DNA of 64,000 bases from Xanthomonas maliensis (GTDB lineage Bacteria > Pseudomonadota > Gammaproteobacteria > Xanthomonadales > Xanthomonadaceae): positions 1 to 64,000 of the forward strand of contig NZ_NSET01000025.1 in assembly GCF_009192945.1 (NCBI RefSeq). The letters are read 5' to 3'. The notes beneath the pieces are model-generated. The model was not told where the DNA came from and did not search any database. It saw only the letters and a program-made list of their open reading frames with translations. Below, piece after piece: positions 39,025 to 47,302 of the stretch; position 1 is the first letter of the stretch; each line of letters starts with the position of its first letter. The translations under genes were made by a program, and so were the position numbers.

Positions 39025-39753
39025 TCAGGCCTCGGCGCCGACGTTCCAGAACGCCTGTTGTACACCGGCTTCGCCCTCCAGTGCCTGTATCACCGCGTCC
39101 AGTTCGTCGGCACGCACCGCGGTGGCGTAGAGGGTCGCGGCGATCTCCACGTCCTCATGCCCGAACGCATGCTGGTCGACCTCGCGCGCCGGGTACTGGG
39201 CTGCCTCCAGCAGTTCGATCAGTCGCTCGCGCATTTCGCCGTGCACGGCCCGCACGCAGATCACGTAGACCACGTAGGTCGCCTCGATCGACGAGGCCTT
39301 CGGCGGGTTGCGGTTGATCCGGTTCGCCATCGGTCGCAGCAGGGTATTGCTGAGCAGCACGAACGCCGCCGCCAGTACCGCTTCGGCCACCAGTCCGGCG
39401 CCGGCGCAGGCACCGACCGCGCCCGAGCCCCACAACGTGGCTGCGGTATTGAGCCCGGTGACGTTGGCGCCTTCCTTCATGATCGCACCGGCGCCGAGAA
39501 AGCCGATCCCCGACACCACGTAGGCCACCACCTGCACGGCGCCTTGTGGCCCGCCGTGCAGTTCGAACAGACGATCGCCGAGCGAGACGAAGATCGCCGC
39601 GCCGACTGCGACCAGGGTATTGGTGCGCAGGCCGGCGGTACGCTGACGCACCTGACGCTCGAAGCCGATGATCGCGCCCAGGACGAAGGCGGCCGACAGA
39701 CTGACCAGCGTATCGAGCAGGGCGGCGGGATCGAACAGGCGGAGGGCTTCCAT
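39025..39753 (-). CDS. mgtC: MgtC/SapB-family membrane protein
   Basis: A 242-residue protein; the start at 39753 has an AGGAA ribosome site. The N-terminal half has about five helices with the MgtC signature: LGAIIGFERQVRQRTAGLRT, SGIGFLGAGAIMKEGANVTG and LNTAATLWGSGAVG. The C-terminal soluble part is ACT-like. MgtC proteins restrain F1Fo ATP synthase and aid survival at low magnesium and inside hosts. Upstream on the same strand are a small ORF and a possible MDPDP leader peptide; downstream by 41 bp is the sensor kinase. Magnesium control is inferred from these neighbours. Confidence 0.92.
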   Translation of the reverse strand: MEALRLFDPAALLDTLVSLSAAFVLGAIIGFERQVRQRTAGLRTNTLVAVGAAIFVSLGDRLFELHGGPQGAVQVVAYVVSGIGFLGAGAIMKEGANVTGLNTAATLWGSGAVGACAGAGLVAEAVLAAAFVLLSNTLLRPMANRINRNPPKASSIEATYVVYVICVRAVHGEMRERLIELLEAAQYPAREVDQHAFGHEDVEIAATLYATAVRADELDAVIQALEGEAGVQQAFWNVGAEA

Positions 39754-39905
39754 GGGCGTGTTCCTGGGCGCAGTGAGGGGACCGCAGAGGGCGGCCCTAG
39801 GCAGGGGGAAAGGCGGCGATGCGCTGTGCACGCCGTCGGGCGGTGGGCGACTGAGAGGCGCGTGCCGCCCCGGTGCGGATCGTGCAGGGCTGCGGCGTCG
39901 CGGGC

Positions 39906-40235
39906 TCAGGAGCGATGCAGTCCGCGTGTCGCGGGGCACCACGCCAGTGCCAGCTGCAGCCAGCCCGATGCCGTTGCAGTGCCGTCGGCAGCATGCAGGC
40001 GCCGCTGCGCGGCATGCGGCATCCGCACACGGACGCGGATGCGGTCGGTTGCTGGCAAGAGCGACAGGGCATCGGCCATCACCCGTGGGGACTGCGCCGA
40101 CAGCGCCTTGGCGAAGGCACGCGCACCATGGGTGGCGAGCAGGTGGCGCAGCGCCTCGGCACGGTGCATGGCCACGGCGGCGCGCAGCGCGCGCTGCAGG
40201 CAGCGCTGCATGCGGAAGGACAGAAAGAACAGCAT
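39906..40235 (-). CDS. Small hypothetical protein upstream of mgtC
   Basis: 109 residues from the ATG at 40235, which is preceded by an excellent AAGGAGG site five bases upstream, so translation is likely. The sequence is helical and Arg/Ala-rich (LFFLSFRMQRCLQRALRAAV, then RHLLATHGARAFAKALSAQS). It is followed by a less ordered tail with Cys and Trp. I recognise no family. It lies 152 bp upstream of the mgtC-like gene and 61 bp downstream of the possible leader peptide, in the same direction. Confidence 0.6.
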   Translation of the reverse strand: MLFFLSFRMQRCLQRALRAAVAMHRAEALRHLLATHGARAFAKALSAQSPRVMADALSLLPATDRIRVRVRMPHAAQRRLHAADGTATASGWLQLALAWCPATRGLHRS

Positions 40236-40296
40236 GACGACCTCCTTGCGGCGCATGGCCGGCAAGAACGTCGCCGCAGGGCGGGCGTCTTCCGGC

Positions 40297-40377
40297 TTAG
40301 CGCAAGGCAATGACCAAGGAACGGGATGGCGTGCGAGGAGCGGCGATGGCGCCGCTTCGATGCGGGTCGGGGTCCAT
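40297..40377 (-). CDS. Possible magnesium-sensing leader peptide (MDPDP...)
   Basis: A 26-codon ORF with a GGAG site six bases before its ATG. It encodes MDPDPHRSGAIAAPR followed by TPSRSLVIALR and ends TAA. The MgtL leader peptide of enterobacteria begins MEPDP; its alternating acidic and Pro residues destabilise the ribosome at low magnesium and turn on mgtA. Finding Met-Asp-Pro-Asp-Pro upstream of an MgtC-family gene, in the same direction, suggests an analogous switch. The mgtC start is about 540 bp downstream with another ORF between them. Conservation is untested. Confidence 0.4.
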   Translation of the reverse strand: MDPDPHRSGAIAAPRTPSRSLVIALR

Positions 40378-40656
40378 GGCGATCTCCGGCGAGGTGGGGA
40401 ATGCCACCGTGATGACGATGGCGGTCAGCGCGCGGCCAGTGCGGGCGTTCGCTCGCCCGCGGTCGCGGCACGCTGCGTTGCGACCGACAAAGTCTGACAT
40501 GCGCGCCAGCGCCAACCCAGCATGCATGCGGTCGTGGCGCATGCACATCGGCATGCCTCACCTATACCAAGGTATCGCCTCAGTTCTCGCCCCGGCTGCG
40601 TTGGTGACCTAGGCCCGTGGCGCAGCTGCTGCGACGCGGGCGGCTACACTGGCGGC

Positions 40657-42243
40657 ATGCAAACCGATCCCCATTTCCTGATCCTGGCCGCCCTGTTGTG
40701 CGCGGTCATCCTGTTGCTGCTGGCCGTGCTGCTGCGCCGTGGTGGCGGTGCCACGCTGGAGCTGGCCTTGCGCGAAGAGCAGCGCAGCGGCCGCGGCGAG
40801 TTGCGCGAGCAGCTCGAGGGTCTGGCCCGCCAGCAGGACGCACGTCTGGATCTGTTCGCGCGCAATCTGGCCGAGCTGTCCACGCGCGTGGATCAGCGGC
40901 TGGAGCTGTTGCGTGACGCGCTTGGCGAGGATGCGCGCAAGGCGCGCGCCGAATCGGCTGCGTCACAGCAGCGGACCGGCGAGCTGCTCCATCAGCGGCT
41001 GGTGGACGTGCGTACCCAGCTGGATGCCTTCGGCCAGCAGCAGGACACCCGCATCCAGGCCTTCGGCCAGCAACTGACCGAGCTGATCGCGCGTTCCGAC
41101 ACGCACATGACCGCGCTGCGACAGGCCTTGGCCGAGGATGCGCGCAAGGGACGCGAGGAGGCCGGCCAATCGCAGCAGCGCTCCACCGAGGCCTTGGGGC
41201 AGCGCTTGGCCGAGTTGACCCAGCGCAATGAGCAACGCATCGGCGAGCTGCGCACCACGCTGGAACAGCAACTGGCCGCGCTGCAGAACGACAACGCCAG
41301 CAAGCTCGAGCAAATGCGCGCCACCGTCGACGAGAAGCTGCAGACCACCCTCAACACCCGCCTGGATGCGTCCTTCAAATTGGTCTCCGAGCGGCTGGAG
41401 CAGGTACAGCGCGGCTTGGGCGAAATGCAGCAGCTGGCCACCGGTGTGGGCGACCTCAAGCGCGTGCTGAGCAACGTCAAGAGCCGCGGTGGTTGGGGCG
41501 AAGTGCAGCTGGACAACATCCTCGAGCAGACCCTCACCGCCGAGCAGTACGCGCGCAGCGTGCGGGTGCGTCCCGACAGCGGCGAGGCGGTGGACTTCGC
41601 CGTGCGCCTGCCTGGGCGTGGCCAGGCCGACACGCCGGTGTGGCTGCCGATCGACGCCAAGTTCCCGCGTGAGGACTACGAGCGCCTGCTCGACGCACAG
41701 GAGGCCGGCGACATCGAGCAGTTGCGCATCAGCGGCAACCAGCTCGAGCGCGCCATCCGCGTCCAGGCCAAATCGATCGGCGACAAGTACATCTGTCCGC
41801 CGCACACCACCGATTTTGCGGTGATGTTCCTGCCGACCGAGGGACTGTACGCCGAGACCATCCGCCGGGCCGGGCTGGTCGATGCGCTGCAGCGCGAGTA
41901 CCGGGTGGTGATCGCCGGGCCGACCACCGTCACTGCGTTGCTCAACAGTCTGCAGATGGGCTTCCGCACCCTGGCCATCGAGCAGCGCTCCAGCGAGGTG
42001 TGGGGCCTGCTGGGAGCGGTCAAGAGCGAGTTCGGCAAGTTCGCCGGCATTCTGGAAAAGGCGGAGCGGCAGATCCACACCGTCGGCAAGACGCTGGGCG
42101 ATGCCGGGCGCAAGACCCGCACCATCGAGCGCCGCCTGCGTGGAGTGGAAAGCCTGTCCAGCGAACAATCGCAGGCGTTGCTGGAGCTCGGCAGCGACGA
42201 TGCCGGTCCCGGCGATGACGAGGCCGGCGACGAGCAGGAATAG
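40657..42243 (+). CDS. rmuC: DNA recombination protein RmuC
   Basis: A 528-residue protein. The ATG at 40657 (MQTDPHFLILAALLCAVILL) gives an N-terminal membrane anchor. A long coiled-coil follows to about residue 300, with internal repetition (blocks such as ALAEDARKGREEAGQSQQRS). The RmuC nuclease-like domain then runs from about 255 to 460, with RGGWGEVQLDNILEQTLTAE, PIDAKFPREDYERLL and PPHTTDFAVMFLPTEGLYAE. RmuC limits inversions between short inverted repeats. It stands alone and is divergent from the mgtC array. Confidence 0.94.
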   Translation: MQTDPHFLILAALLCAVILLLLAVLLRRGGGATLELALREEQRSGRGELREQLEGLARQQDARLDLFARNLAELSTRVDQRLELLRDALGEDARKARAESAASQQRTGELLHQRLVDVRTQLDAFGQQQDTRIQAFGQQLTELIARSDTHMTALRQALAEDARKGREEAGQSQQRSTEALGQRLAELTQRNEQRIGELRTTLEQQLAALQNDNASKLEQMRATVDEKLQTTLNTRLDASFKLVSERLEQVQRGLGEMQQLATGVGDLKRVLSNVKSRGGWGEVQLDNILEQTLTAEQYARSVRVRPDSGEAVDFAVRLPGRGQADTPVWLPIDAKFPREDYERLLDAQEAGDIEQLRISGNQLERAIRVQAKSIGDKYICPPHTTDFAVMFLPTEGLYAETIRRAGLVDALQREYRVVIAGPTTVTALLNSLQMGFRTLAIEQRSSEVWGLLGAVKSEFGKFAGILEKAERQIHTVGKTLGDAGRKTRTIERRLRGVESLSSEQSQALLELGSDDAGPGDDEAGDEQE

Positions 42244-42622
42244 CGCCGGCGGCACGCCGTTGCGGCGCTGGTGGCGCGAGTCGCGGGCGTGGGTCGTACG
42301 GAGGCCACGGCATAGCGACGCTGGTGCGCCGCGGACGTGTGTTCGTTGGGTGTGGGTGATCGCCACACTTGGCCGATGGTGTGGCCGCTGCTGCAAATCG
42401 CCGGTAACGGCGTGGCGGTGCTTGCGCACGAAGACATGGGGGACTGCCGGTGGATTGGCGCGCGTTGATTGCAGGCACGCCTGGCACCCATGCAATGACA
42501 CGGTTGCCATCCGGCGGCTGGGACCTGGCCGCAGGCAGATGCCGGCACAACTGCGCGCCGCCGCCACGCGCTGCCGACGGTGCCGCTGGCATGCTGGCCG
42601 CACCTCGTTCCGGACCTGCCGC
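42244..42622. other. 380-bp spacer, no gene seen
   Basis: Between rmuC and the next lipoprotein gene. A GC-rich inverted repeat (GCGCCGGCGGCACGCCGTTGCGGCGC) directly after the rmuC stop could terminate transcription. The rest shows no coding or regulatory pattern I can support. Confidence 0.4.
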
Positions 42623-43003
42623 ATGTTGAATCGATGGATCCCCGCCCTGGTCTGCGCGCTGTGGGTGTCGGCCTGCTCGACGCCGCCGGCCGCGCCTTCT
42701 GCCGCGACGGCCGGCAGCACCGCCGCTGCGGCATCGCCAGCAGCCGATGCCGCGGCCTGCACGGCCCAGGGTGGCCAGCTGCGGCCGGTGGGCCGCCTGC
42801 AGATTCCACGCTGCGTGGTGCCCTATGCCGATGCCGGCAAGGCATGCAGCGACACATCGGACTGTCGCGGCGACTGCCTGGCGACCAATATCGTGCCGAC
42901 CGGTACCGCCACCACCGGCACCTGCCAGCGCGACAGCGATCGCTTCGGTTGTCGGCAGCAGGTGGTCGGCGGCAAGGGCCAGGCGGCGCTCTGTATCGAC
43001 TGA
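42623..43003 (+). CDS. Small cysteine-rich putative lipoprotein
   Basis: 126 residues with a lipoprotein signal (MLNRWIPALVCALWVSAC, lipobox VSAC, Cys18). A low-complexity Ala/Pro/Thr linker (about 20-45) precedes a compact domain with eight cysteines (for example RCVVPYADAGKACSDTSDCR and FGCRQQ), suggesting several disulphides. Function unknown; an envelope or extracellular binding role is possible. It has no clear operon partner. Confidence 0.78.
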   Translation: MLNRWIPALVCALWVSACSTPPAAPSAATAGSTAAAASPAADAAACTAQGGQLRPVGRLQIPRCVVPYADAGKACSDTSDCRGDCLATNIVPTGTATTGTCQRDSDRFGCRQQVVGGKGQAALCID

Positions 43004-43332
43004 AGTCTTGCATCGACTGGACTTTCGACAGGCCTTGCTGCTGCGGTGTTGAGCAGCGACGCCGTTGCCCTTGACCCGCGATGATCCGGTGCTGCGTGCG
43101 CTTGGCCAGGCGCGCGATGCTGCCCGGGAGTGATGCAAGACCGTCATGCTCGCGACCGCAGAGGCGGTGGGGGTCACTCGCCAGCATCGCAGGCTGTCCA
43201 CAGACCGACTGCAGAGCGCGGCAAAGATCGCGACCGTGCTGCCAGCGCAACGGCGCCCAAGATCGCAGCCCGTGGCATCGCGGGCGTGGGCCGGCGGTCT
43301 ATGCTTGTCGCTTTCCACCCCAGGACACGCCG
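43004..43332. other. 330-bp spacer, no gene seen
   Basis: Between the small lipoprotein and glutathione peroxidase genes. It should contain the peroxidase promoter, but no distinct hexamers, hairpin or small ORF stand out. Confidence 0.35.
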
Positions 43333-43878
43333 ATGCACCAGACGCTGTACGACATTCCCGTGACCACCATCGACGGCCAGCCCGCCAGCCTGGGCGATTA
43401 CCGCGGCAAGGTGTTGCTGGTGGTCAACGTCGCTTCCAAGTGTGGCCTCACCCCGCAATACGCCGGCCTGGAAGCCCTGTACCGCGACAAGCACGCGCAG
43501 GGCTTGGAAGTGCTGGGCTTTCCGGCCAACGACTTCAAGGGCCAGGAGCCGGGCAGCGAGGCCGAGATCGCCCAGTTTTGCCAGCTCACCTACGAGGTCA
43601 GCTTCCCGATGTTTTCCAAGATCGCGGTGACCGGCGATGACGCCCATCCCTTGTACCAGGCATTGACCCAGGCGCGTCCGCAGGCCACCGGCGACGGCCC
43701 GATGCGCGAGAAGCTCGCCGGCTACGGCATCGACGCCAATCCGGCGCCGGGCGTGCTGTGGAACTTCGAGAAATTCCTGATCGGCCGCGACGGCACCGTC
43801 ATCGACCGCTTCGCGCCCGATGTGCCGGCAGACGATGCGCACCTGCGTGCAGCGGTGGATGCTGCGCTGGCTGCATAG
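43333..43878 (+). CDS. Glutathione peroxidase-family thiol peroxidase
   Basis: A 181-residue cytoplasmic peroxidase reducing hydroperoxides. The start at 43333 (MHQTLYDIPVTTIDGQPASL) is standard for the BtuE/Gpx family. The peroxidatic cysteine is in NVASKCGLTPQY near residue 36; the tetrad partners are in LGFPANDFKGQEPG (Gln) and VLWNFEKFLI (Trp, Asn). Cysteine replaces the selenocysteine of animal enzymes, and these bacterial forms often use thioredoxin rather than glutathione. It is followed by a strong bidirectional terminator shared with the mla operon. Confidence 0.94.
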   Translation: MHQTLYDIPVTTIDGQPASLGDYRGKVLLVVNVASKCGLTPQYAGLEALYRDKHAQGLEVLGFPANDFKGQEPGSEAEIAQFCQLTYEVSFPMFSKIAVTGDDAHPLYQALTQARPQATGDGPMREKLAGYGIDANPAPGVLWNFEKFLIGRDGTVIDRFAPDVPADDAHLRAAVDAALAA

Positions 43879-43925
43879 GGCGTGGCGGACTCAGCGCCAG
43901 CCTTATCCGCAGTGCTGCAAGAGCC

Positions 43926-43961
43926 AACGAAAAACCCGGGATCGCTCCCGGGTTTTTCGTT
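43926..43961. terminator. Bidirectional terminator between gpx and mla operon
   Basis: Perfect inverted repeat: AACGAAAAACCCGGGA (43926-43941), loop TCGC, TCCCGGGTTTTTCGTT (43946-43961). A stem with A-run and T-run on either side terminates transcription from both the peroxidase gene (+) and the mla operon (-). Confidence 0.92.
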
Positions 43962-43990
43962 GTGTCGCGTCGATGCATACGCTCGGACGA

Positions 43991-45055
43991 TCAACGTCCC
44001 CAGTTCGGCATCGGCATCGCGTCCACCGGCACCGTGCTGTCCTTGTCCTCGCGCAGGTAGTCGGGCAGTTCGTTGTTCTTGTCGCGCTGGCTGCGCAGGT
44101 CGCGAGTGATCTGGTAATTACGCCGCTGCAGCCAGGCATCGCGGGTCAGTGCGTATTCGTCCGGTGCCTGGTCGCGCAGCGCATCCAGCGACATCAGCTG
44201 GGCGCGCGTATCGACCAACTGCAGGCCCTGCAGGGCAAAACGGGTGCCGCCATCGTCGACCTGGCGCAGCGGCGACAGCGGGATGTCGCCGGCCAGGCCG
44301 AAGGTGTCGCGCACCGTCCGCGGCCCGAACAGCGGCAGTTCGAAGTAGCGCGAATTGCGCCAGCCCCAGGCGCCCAGCGTCTGACCGAAATCTTCGCTGC
44401 GGCGGGGGATGCCGGCCGCGCTGGCGGGGTCGAACAGTCCGGCCACACCCAGCGTGCTGTTCATCAGGAAGCGCCCCAGCGTCTGCACCGCGAACACCGG
44501 ATGGCCCTGCAACAACTGGTTGACCATGGTCAGCGGCGAACCGAGGTTGTCGAAGAAGTTGGTCACGCCCAGCCGGGCCGGCTGCGGCACCACCTTGACG
44601 TAGGCGTTCGCCAGCGGGCGCGCGACGGTCCGGTCGACCGCCATGTTGAAGCGGTGCATGCCGCGGTTGTAGCGCTCCCAGGGATCGTAGCTCGGCGTCG
44701 CGCCGGGCGTGGCAGCACTGGCGTCGGCGCTGGCGCCGGCCTGCGGGGTGCCGCCGCCGTACAGGGCAGCGTAGTCGTCCTCGGCCGAGGTCGGCTGGCC
44801 GCCCGCGGCGTCCGTCACCGCAGCAGGCGTGTTGCTGGCGCTCGGCGGTGCACTGACTGCAGCCGGCAGGCTGTCGGCCGCGGCGAACCCGGCGGCCGCC
44901 GGCTGCGCGGTGGTGGCGGCATCGTCGCGCACCGGCGCCGTTGTCGGAGCGGCATCGTTTGCAGCGGCAGTCGGTGCGGTGGACTTGGGCGTCTGGCTGG
45001 CGCAGGCCGCCAGTAGCAGGCAGGCCAGCAGGGAGAGGGGACGGAGCTGGGTCAT
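43991..45055 (-). CDS. mlaA: MlaA (VacJ) outer-membrane lipoprotein
   Basis: The outer-membrane part of the Mla system, which removes phospholipids from the outer leaflet and hands them to MlaC. From the ATG at 45055 the signal peptide ends in lipobox LAAC (Cys18). The MlaA domain proper begins near residue 120 (YDPWERYNRGMHRFN) and includes NFFDNLGSPLTMVNQLLQG and SEDFGQTLGAWGW. At 354 residues it is about 100 longer than E. coli MlaA because of an Ala/Thr/Pro-rich linker between Cys18 and the domain. It is last in the mlaFEDCBA operon, 11 bp after mlaB. Confidence 0.95.
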   Translation of the reverse strand: MTQLRPLSLLACLLLAACASQTPKSTAPTAAANDAAPTTAPVRDDAATTAQPAAAGFAAADSLPAAVSAPPSASNTPAAVTDAAGGQPTSAEDDYAALYGGGTPQAGASADASAATPGATPSYDPWERYNRGMHRFNMAVDRTVARPLANAYVKVVPQPARLGVTNFFDNLGSPLTMVNQLLQGHPVFAVQTLGRFLMNSTLGVAGLFDPASAAGIPRRSEDFGQTLGAWGWRNSRYFELPLFGPRTVRDTFGLAGDIPLSPLRQVDDGGTRFALQGLQLVDTRAQLMSLDALRDQAPDEYALTRDAWLQRRNYQITRDLRSQRDKNNELPDYLREDKDSTVPVDAMPMPNWGR

Positions 45056-45066
45056 GGGGGTGGCGC

Positions 45067-45363
45067 TCAGGCCTGGAAATCGAGAGTGGGCGACAGGCGA
45101 TAGGCGGCACGTAGCTCGTCCAGTCCGGACGCCGTGCCCACCACCTGACCGCTGCCGTTGTTGCCGCGCAGACGCGCCGCCAGTTCGGCCAGCATCGCCA
45201 CCCCGGCACTGTCCAGGCGCTGCACGCCGGACAGATCCAGTGCGGTGCTGCCATCCAGCTGCGCCAGCGCCTGCGGCCAAGCCGCCGTGACTGCCGCACG
45301 GTCCAGCACGCCGGTCATCACCAGCGTGCTGCCGTTGCGCTGCACGGTGCTGTTACTGGCCAT
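45067..45363 (-). CDS. mlaB: MlaB STAS-domain protein
   Basis: A 98-residue cytoplasmic STAS-domain subunit that stabilises the MlaFE ABC transporter. The STAS core shows LDLSGVQRLDSAGVAMLAEL, with the conserved Asp-Ser pair. It overlaps the end of mlaC by 11 bp and lies 11 bp before mlaA. Identity rests on both fold motif and position in the operon. Confidence 0.93.
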   Translation of the reverse strand: MASNSTVQRNGSTLVMTGVLDRAAVTAAWPQALAQLDGSTALDLSGVQRLDSAGVAMLAELAARLRGNNGSGQVVGTASGLDELRAAYRLSPTLDFQA

Positions 45364-46018
45364 TGCCAGCCGGCGCGCCGCCGACCTGCATGCTGCCGCT
45401 GCGCAGCTCGGCAGCGACCTTGGCGATGCCCTTCTCGCGCAGCGGACCGTCGAACTGGCCCTTGAAGGTCTGCACGTAGGAAATGCCTTCGATCATCACA
45501 TCGAAGATCTTCCACTGGCCACCGACATTGCGCATCAGGTAATCGACCGGGGTCGGGTCGTTGCCGGCACGCACCAGGTCGGTGGAGACCTTGACGCCGC
45601 GGTTGCCCGGCAGCGCGCTCTCGGACTTGGCGCGGAAGGTCGGTTTGCCTTCGAAGTTCAGCAGTGCGGTGCCGTAGCGCTGCATCAGGTTGTCGGCCAT
45701 CGCGTCGGCGAACAGCTTGATGTCGGCATCGGAGGCGCCGCGGGCGTGCACGCCCAGCACCAGACGCGCCGCATAGTCGCGGTCGAAGGCGCGGTTGAGT
45801 TCGCCGTCGATGAACTGACGCAGGGCGGCCGGGTTCTGCTTGAACTCGGCGCGGCGCTGTTCCAGCGTGGTCAGGATGCGGGTGCTGCTGTCGATGACGG
45901 TCTTGGTGGCCGCGCCCTGGGCGGGGGCGCTGGCAGCGGCCGACTGCGCCAGCACGGTGGCCGGTGCGCACACCAGCAGGGTCGAGGCAAGGACGGCGGA
46001 AAGCAGGGTGGTCTTCAT
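45353..46018 (-). CDS. mlaC: MlaC periplasmic phospholipid-binding protein
   Basis: A 221-residue periplasmic shuttle carrying phospholipid between MlaA and MlaFEDB. A signal peptide (MKTTLLSAVLASTLLVCAPA, cleavage near VLAQ) precedes the Tol2/MlaC domain, with FIDGELNRAFDRDYAARLVL and FDVMIEGISYVQTFKGQF. Its start codon overlaps the mlaD stop (ATGA), indicating translational coupling. Confidence 0.95.
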   Translation of the reverse strand: MKTTLLSAVLASTLLVCAPATVLAQSAAASAPAQGAATKTVIDSSTRILTTLEQRRAEFKQNPAALRQFIDGELNRAFDRDYAARLVLGVHARGASDADIKLFADAMADNLMQRYGTALLNFEGKPTFRAKSESALPGNRGVKVSTDLVRAGNDPTPVDYLMRNVGGQWKIFDVMIEGISYVQTFKGQFDGPLREKGIAKVAAELRSGSMQVGGAPAGNGQ

Positions 46019-46548
46019 TGATGCGGTTCCGTGGAGGGAGAAGCGGCCGCTGCCGGGGCGGGGGCCTGGTTGCCAGCTGCAGAGTTACCACCGCCGCCGC
46101 TGAACATGTACTTGCCAACCAGTTGCAGCAGATCCACCGCCGGTTGGGTGAAGGCGATTTCCTCGCCCGGCTTGAGGGTCTCCGGGTCGCCGCCCGGTTG
46201 CAGACCGATATAGCTCTCGCCCAGCAAGCCGCTGGTGAAGATGCCGGCCGAGGTGTCGGCAGGCAGGTCCTTGTACTTGCTGTCCAGCGACAAGGTGACC
46301 ACCGAATCGAACTTGACCGGATCCAGGCCGATGTCGGCGACCTTGCCGATGGTGACCCCGCCGATCTTGACCGGCGCCTGCGGGCGCAACTGGCCGATCT
46401 GGGTGAAGCGGGCGATCAGCGTGTACTGACTGGAGCCGAAGCCCCAGCGCTGGTTGGTCGAGGCCACCGCCAGGACCAACAGTGAGGCCAGGGTCAGCAG
46501 CAGAAACGCGCCGACGGCGAATTCGAGTCGTGGTCCACGCATGGCCAT
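46015..46548 (-). CDS. mlaD: MlaD MCE-domain protein
   Basis: A 177-residue inner-membrane-anchored MCE protein that forms the hexameric channel above MlaE. One N-terminal helix (LEFAVGAFLLLTLASLLVLA) is followed by the MCE domain: ARFTQIGQLRPQAPVKIGGV, GKVADIGLDP and SGLLGESYIGLQPGG. The C-terminal tail is Gly/Ala/Pro-rich. It lies 4 bp after mlaE and overlaps mlaC. Confidence 0.95.
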   Translation of the reverse strand: MAMRGPRLEFAVGAFLLLTLASLLVLAVASTNQRWGFGSSQYTLIARFTQIGQLRPQAPVKIGGVTIGKVADIGLDPVKFDSVVTLSLDSKYKDLPADTSAGIFTSGLLGESYIGLQPGGDPETLKPGEEIAFTQPAVDLLQLVGKYMFSGGGGNSAAGNQAPAPAAAASPSTEPHQ

Positions 46549-46552
46549 GGGG

Positions 46553-47302
46553 TCACCTAAACAACATTGCGGAAAGGACGAAGTTGAACATCAACACCAG
46601 CAGCGAGGCATTGACCACCGCGCGCGTGGTGGCGACCGAGGTGCCCTCGATGGTGGGCTCGGCATGGAAGCCGACGTAGGCGGCGACCAGCGCGGCGGTG
46701 CCGCCGAAGATGGCCGACTTGAGCATCGCCACGCCGAAGTCGTCCCAGACATCGACGCTGTTGCTCAGCCCCGACCAGAACGTGCCGTTGTCGATGCCGA
46801 GCACGTGCACGGCTTCGAAATAGCCGCCAGTGATCGCCAGCGAACAGAACACCCCGGTCAGCAGTGGAACGGTCAGCACCGCTGCCCAGAAGCGCGGCGC
46901 GACCGCCTTGGCGACCGGGTCGATGGCCATCAGCTCCAACGCCTTGATCTGGTCGGTGGCGCGCATCAGGCCCAGTTCGGCAGCGATCGAGCTGCCGGCG
47001 CGGCCGATGAACAGCAGCGCGGTCAGCACCGGCGCCAGTTCGCGGTAGAGCGACAACCCCAACAACGTGGACAGCGCATCGGAGGCACCGTAGGTCGTCA
47101 ACGTGCGGTAGCCCTGCAGCGTCAGTACCAGGCCGACGAAGGCGCCGCCGACGGCGATGATCGGCAGCGAGCGTGCACCGACCTTGTAGATCTCGCGCAC
47201 CAGCTCGGCGCCCAGATCGCGCGTGGGCAGGGAGCCACGCAGCACGGTCAGCGAGAACAGCCCAGCACGGCCGAGCGACCGGATCGAATCGACGAAGGCC
47301 AT
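46553..47302 (-). CDS. mlaE: MlaE ABC transporter permease
   Basis: A 249-residue MlaE/YrbE-family permease. Motifs include GGAFVGLVLTLQGYRTLTTY, LYRELAPVLTALLFIGRAGS, and IKALELMAIDPVAKAVAPRF. It pairs with MlaF to drive phospholipid movement across the inner membrane. The start ATG (47300-47302) overlaps the MlaF stop (ATGA). Confidence 0.95.
   Translation of the reverse strand: MAFVDSIRSLGRAGLFSLTVLRGSLPTRDLGAELVREIYKVGARSLPIIAVGGAFVGLVLTLQGYRTLTTYGASDALSTLLGLSLYRELAPVLTALLFIGRAGSSIAAELGLMRATDQIKALELMAIDPVAKAVAPRFWAAVLTVPLLTGVFCSLAITGGYFEAVHVLGIDNGTFWSGLSNSVDVWDDFGVAMLKSAIFGGTAALVAAYVGFHAEPTIEGTSVATTRAVVNASLLVLMFNFVLSAMLFR

Noticed and set aside
39797-40072. Other small frames around the mgtC leader
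   Set aside because: They overlap the better-supported 109-codon ORF, which has a near-ideal ribosome site, and lack one themselves.
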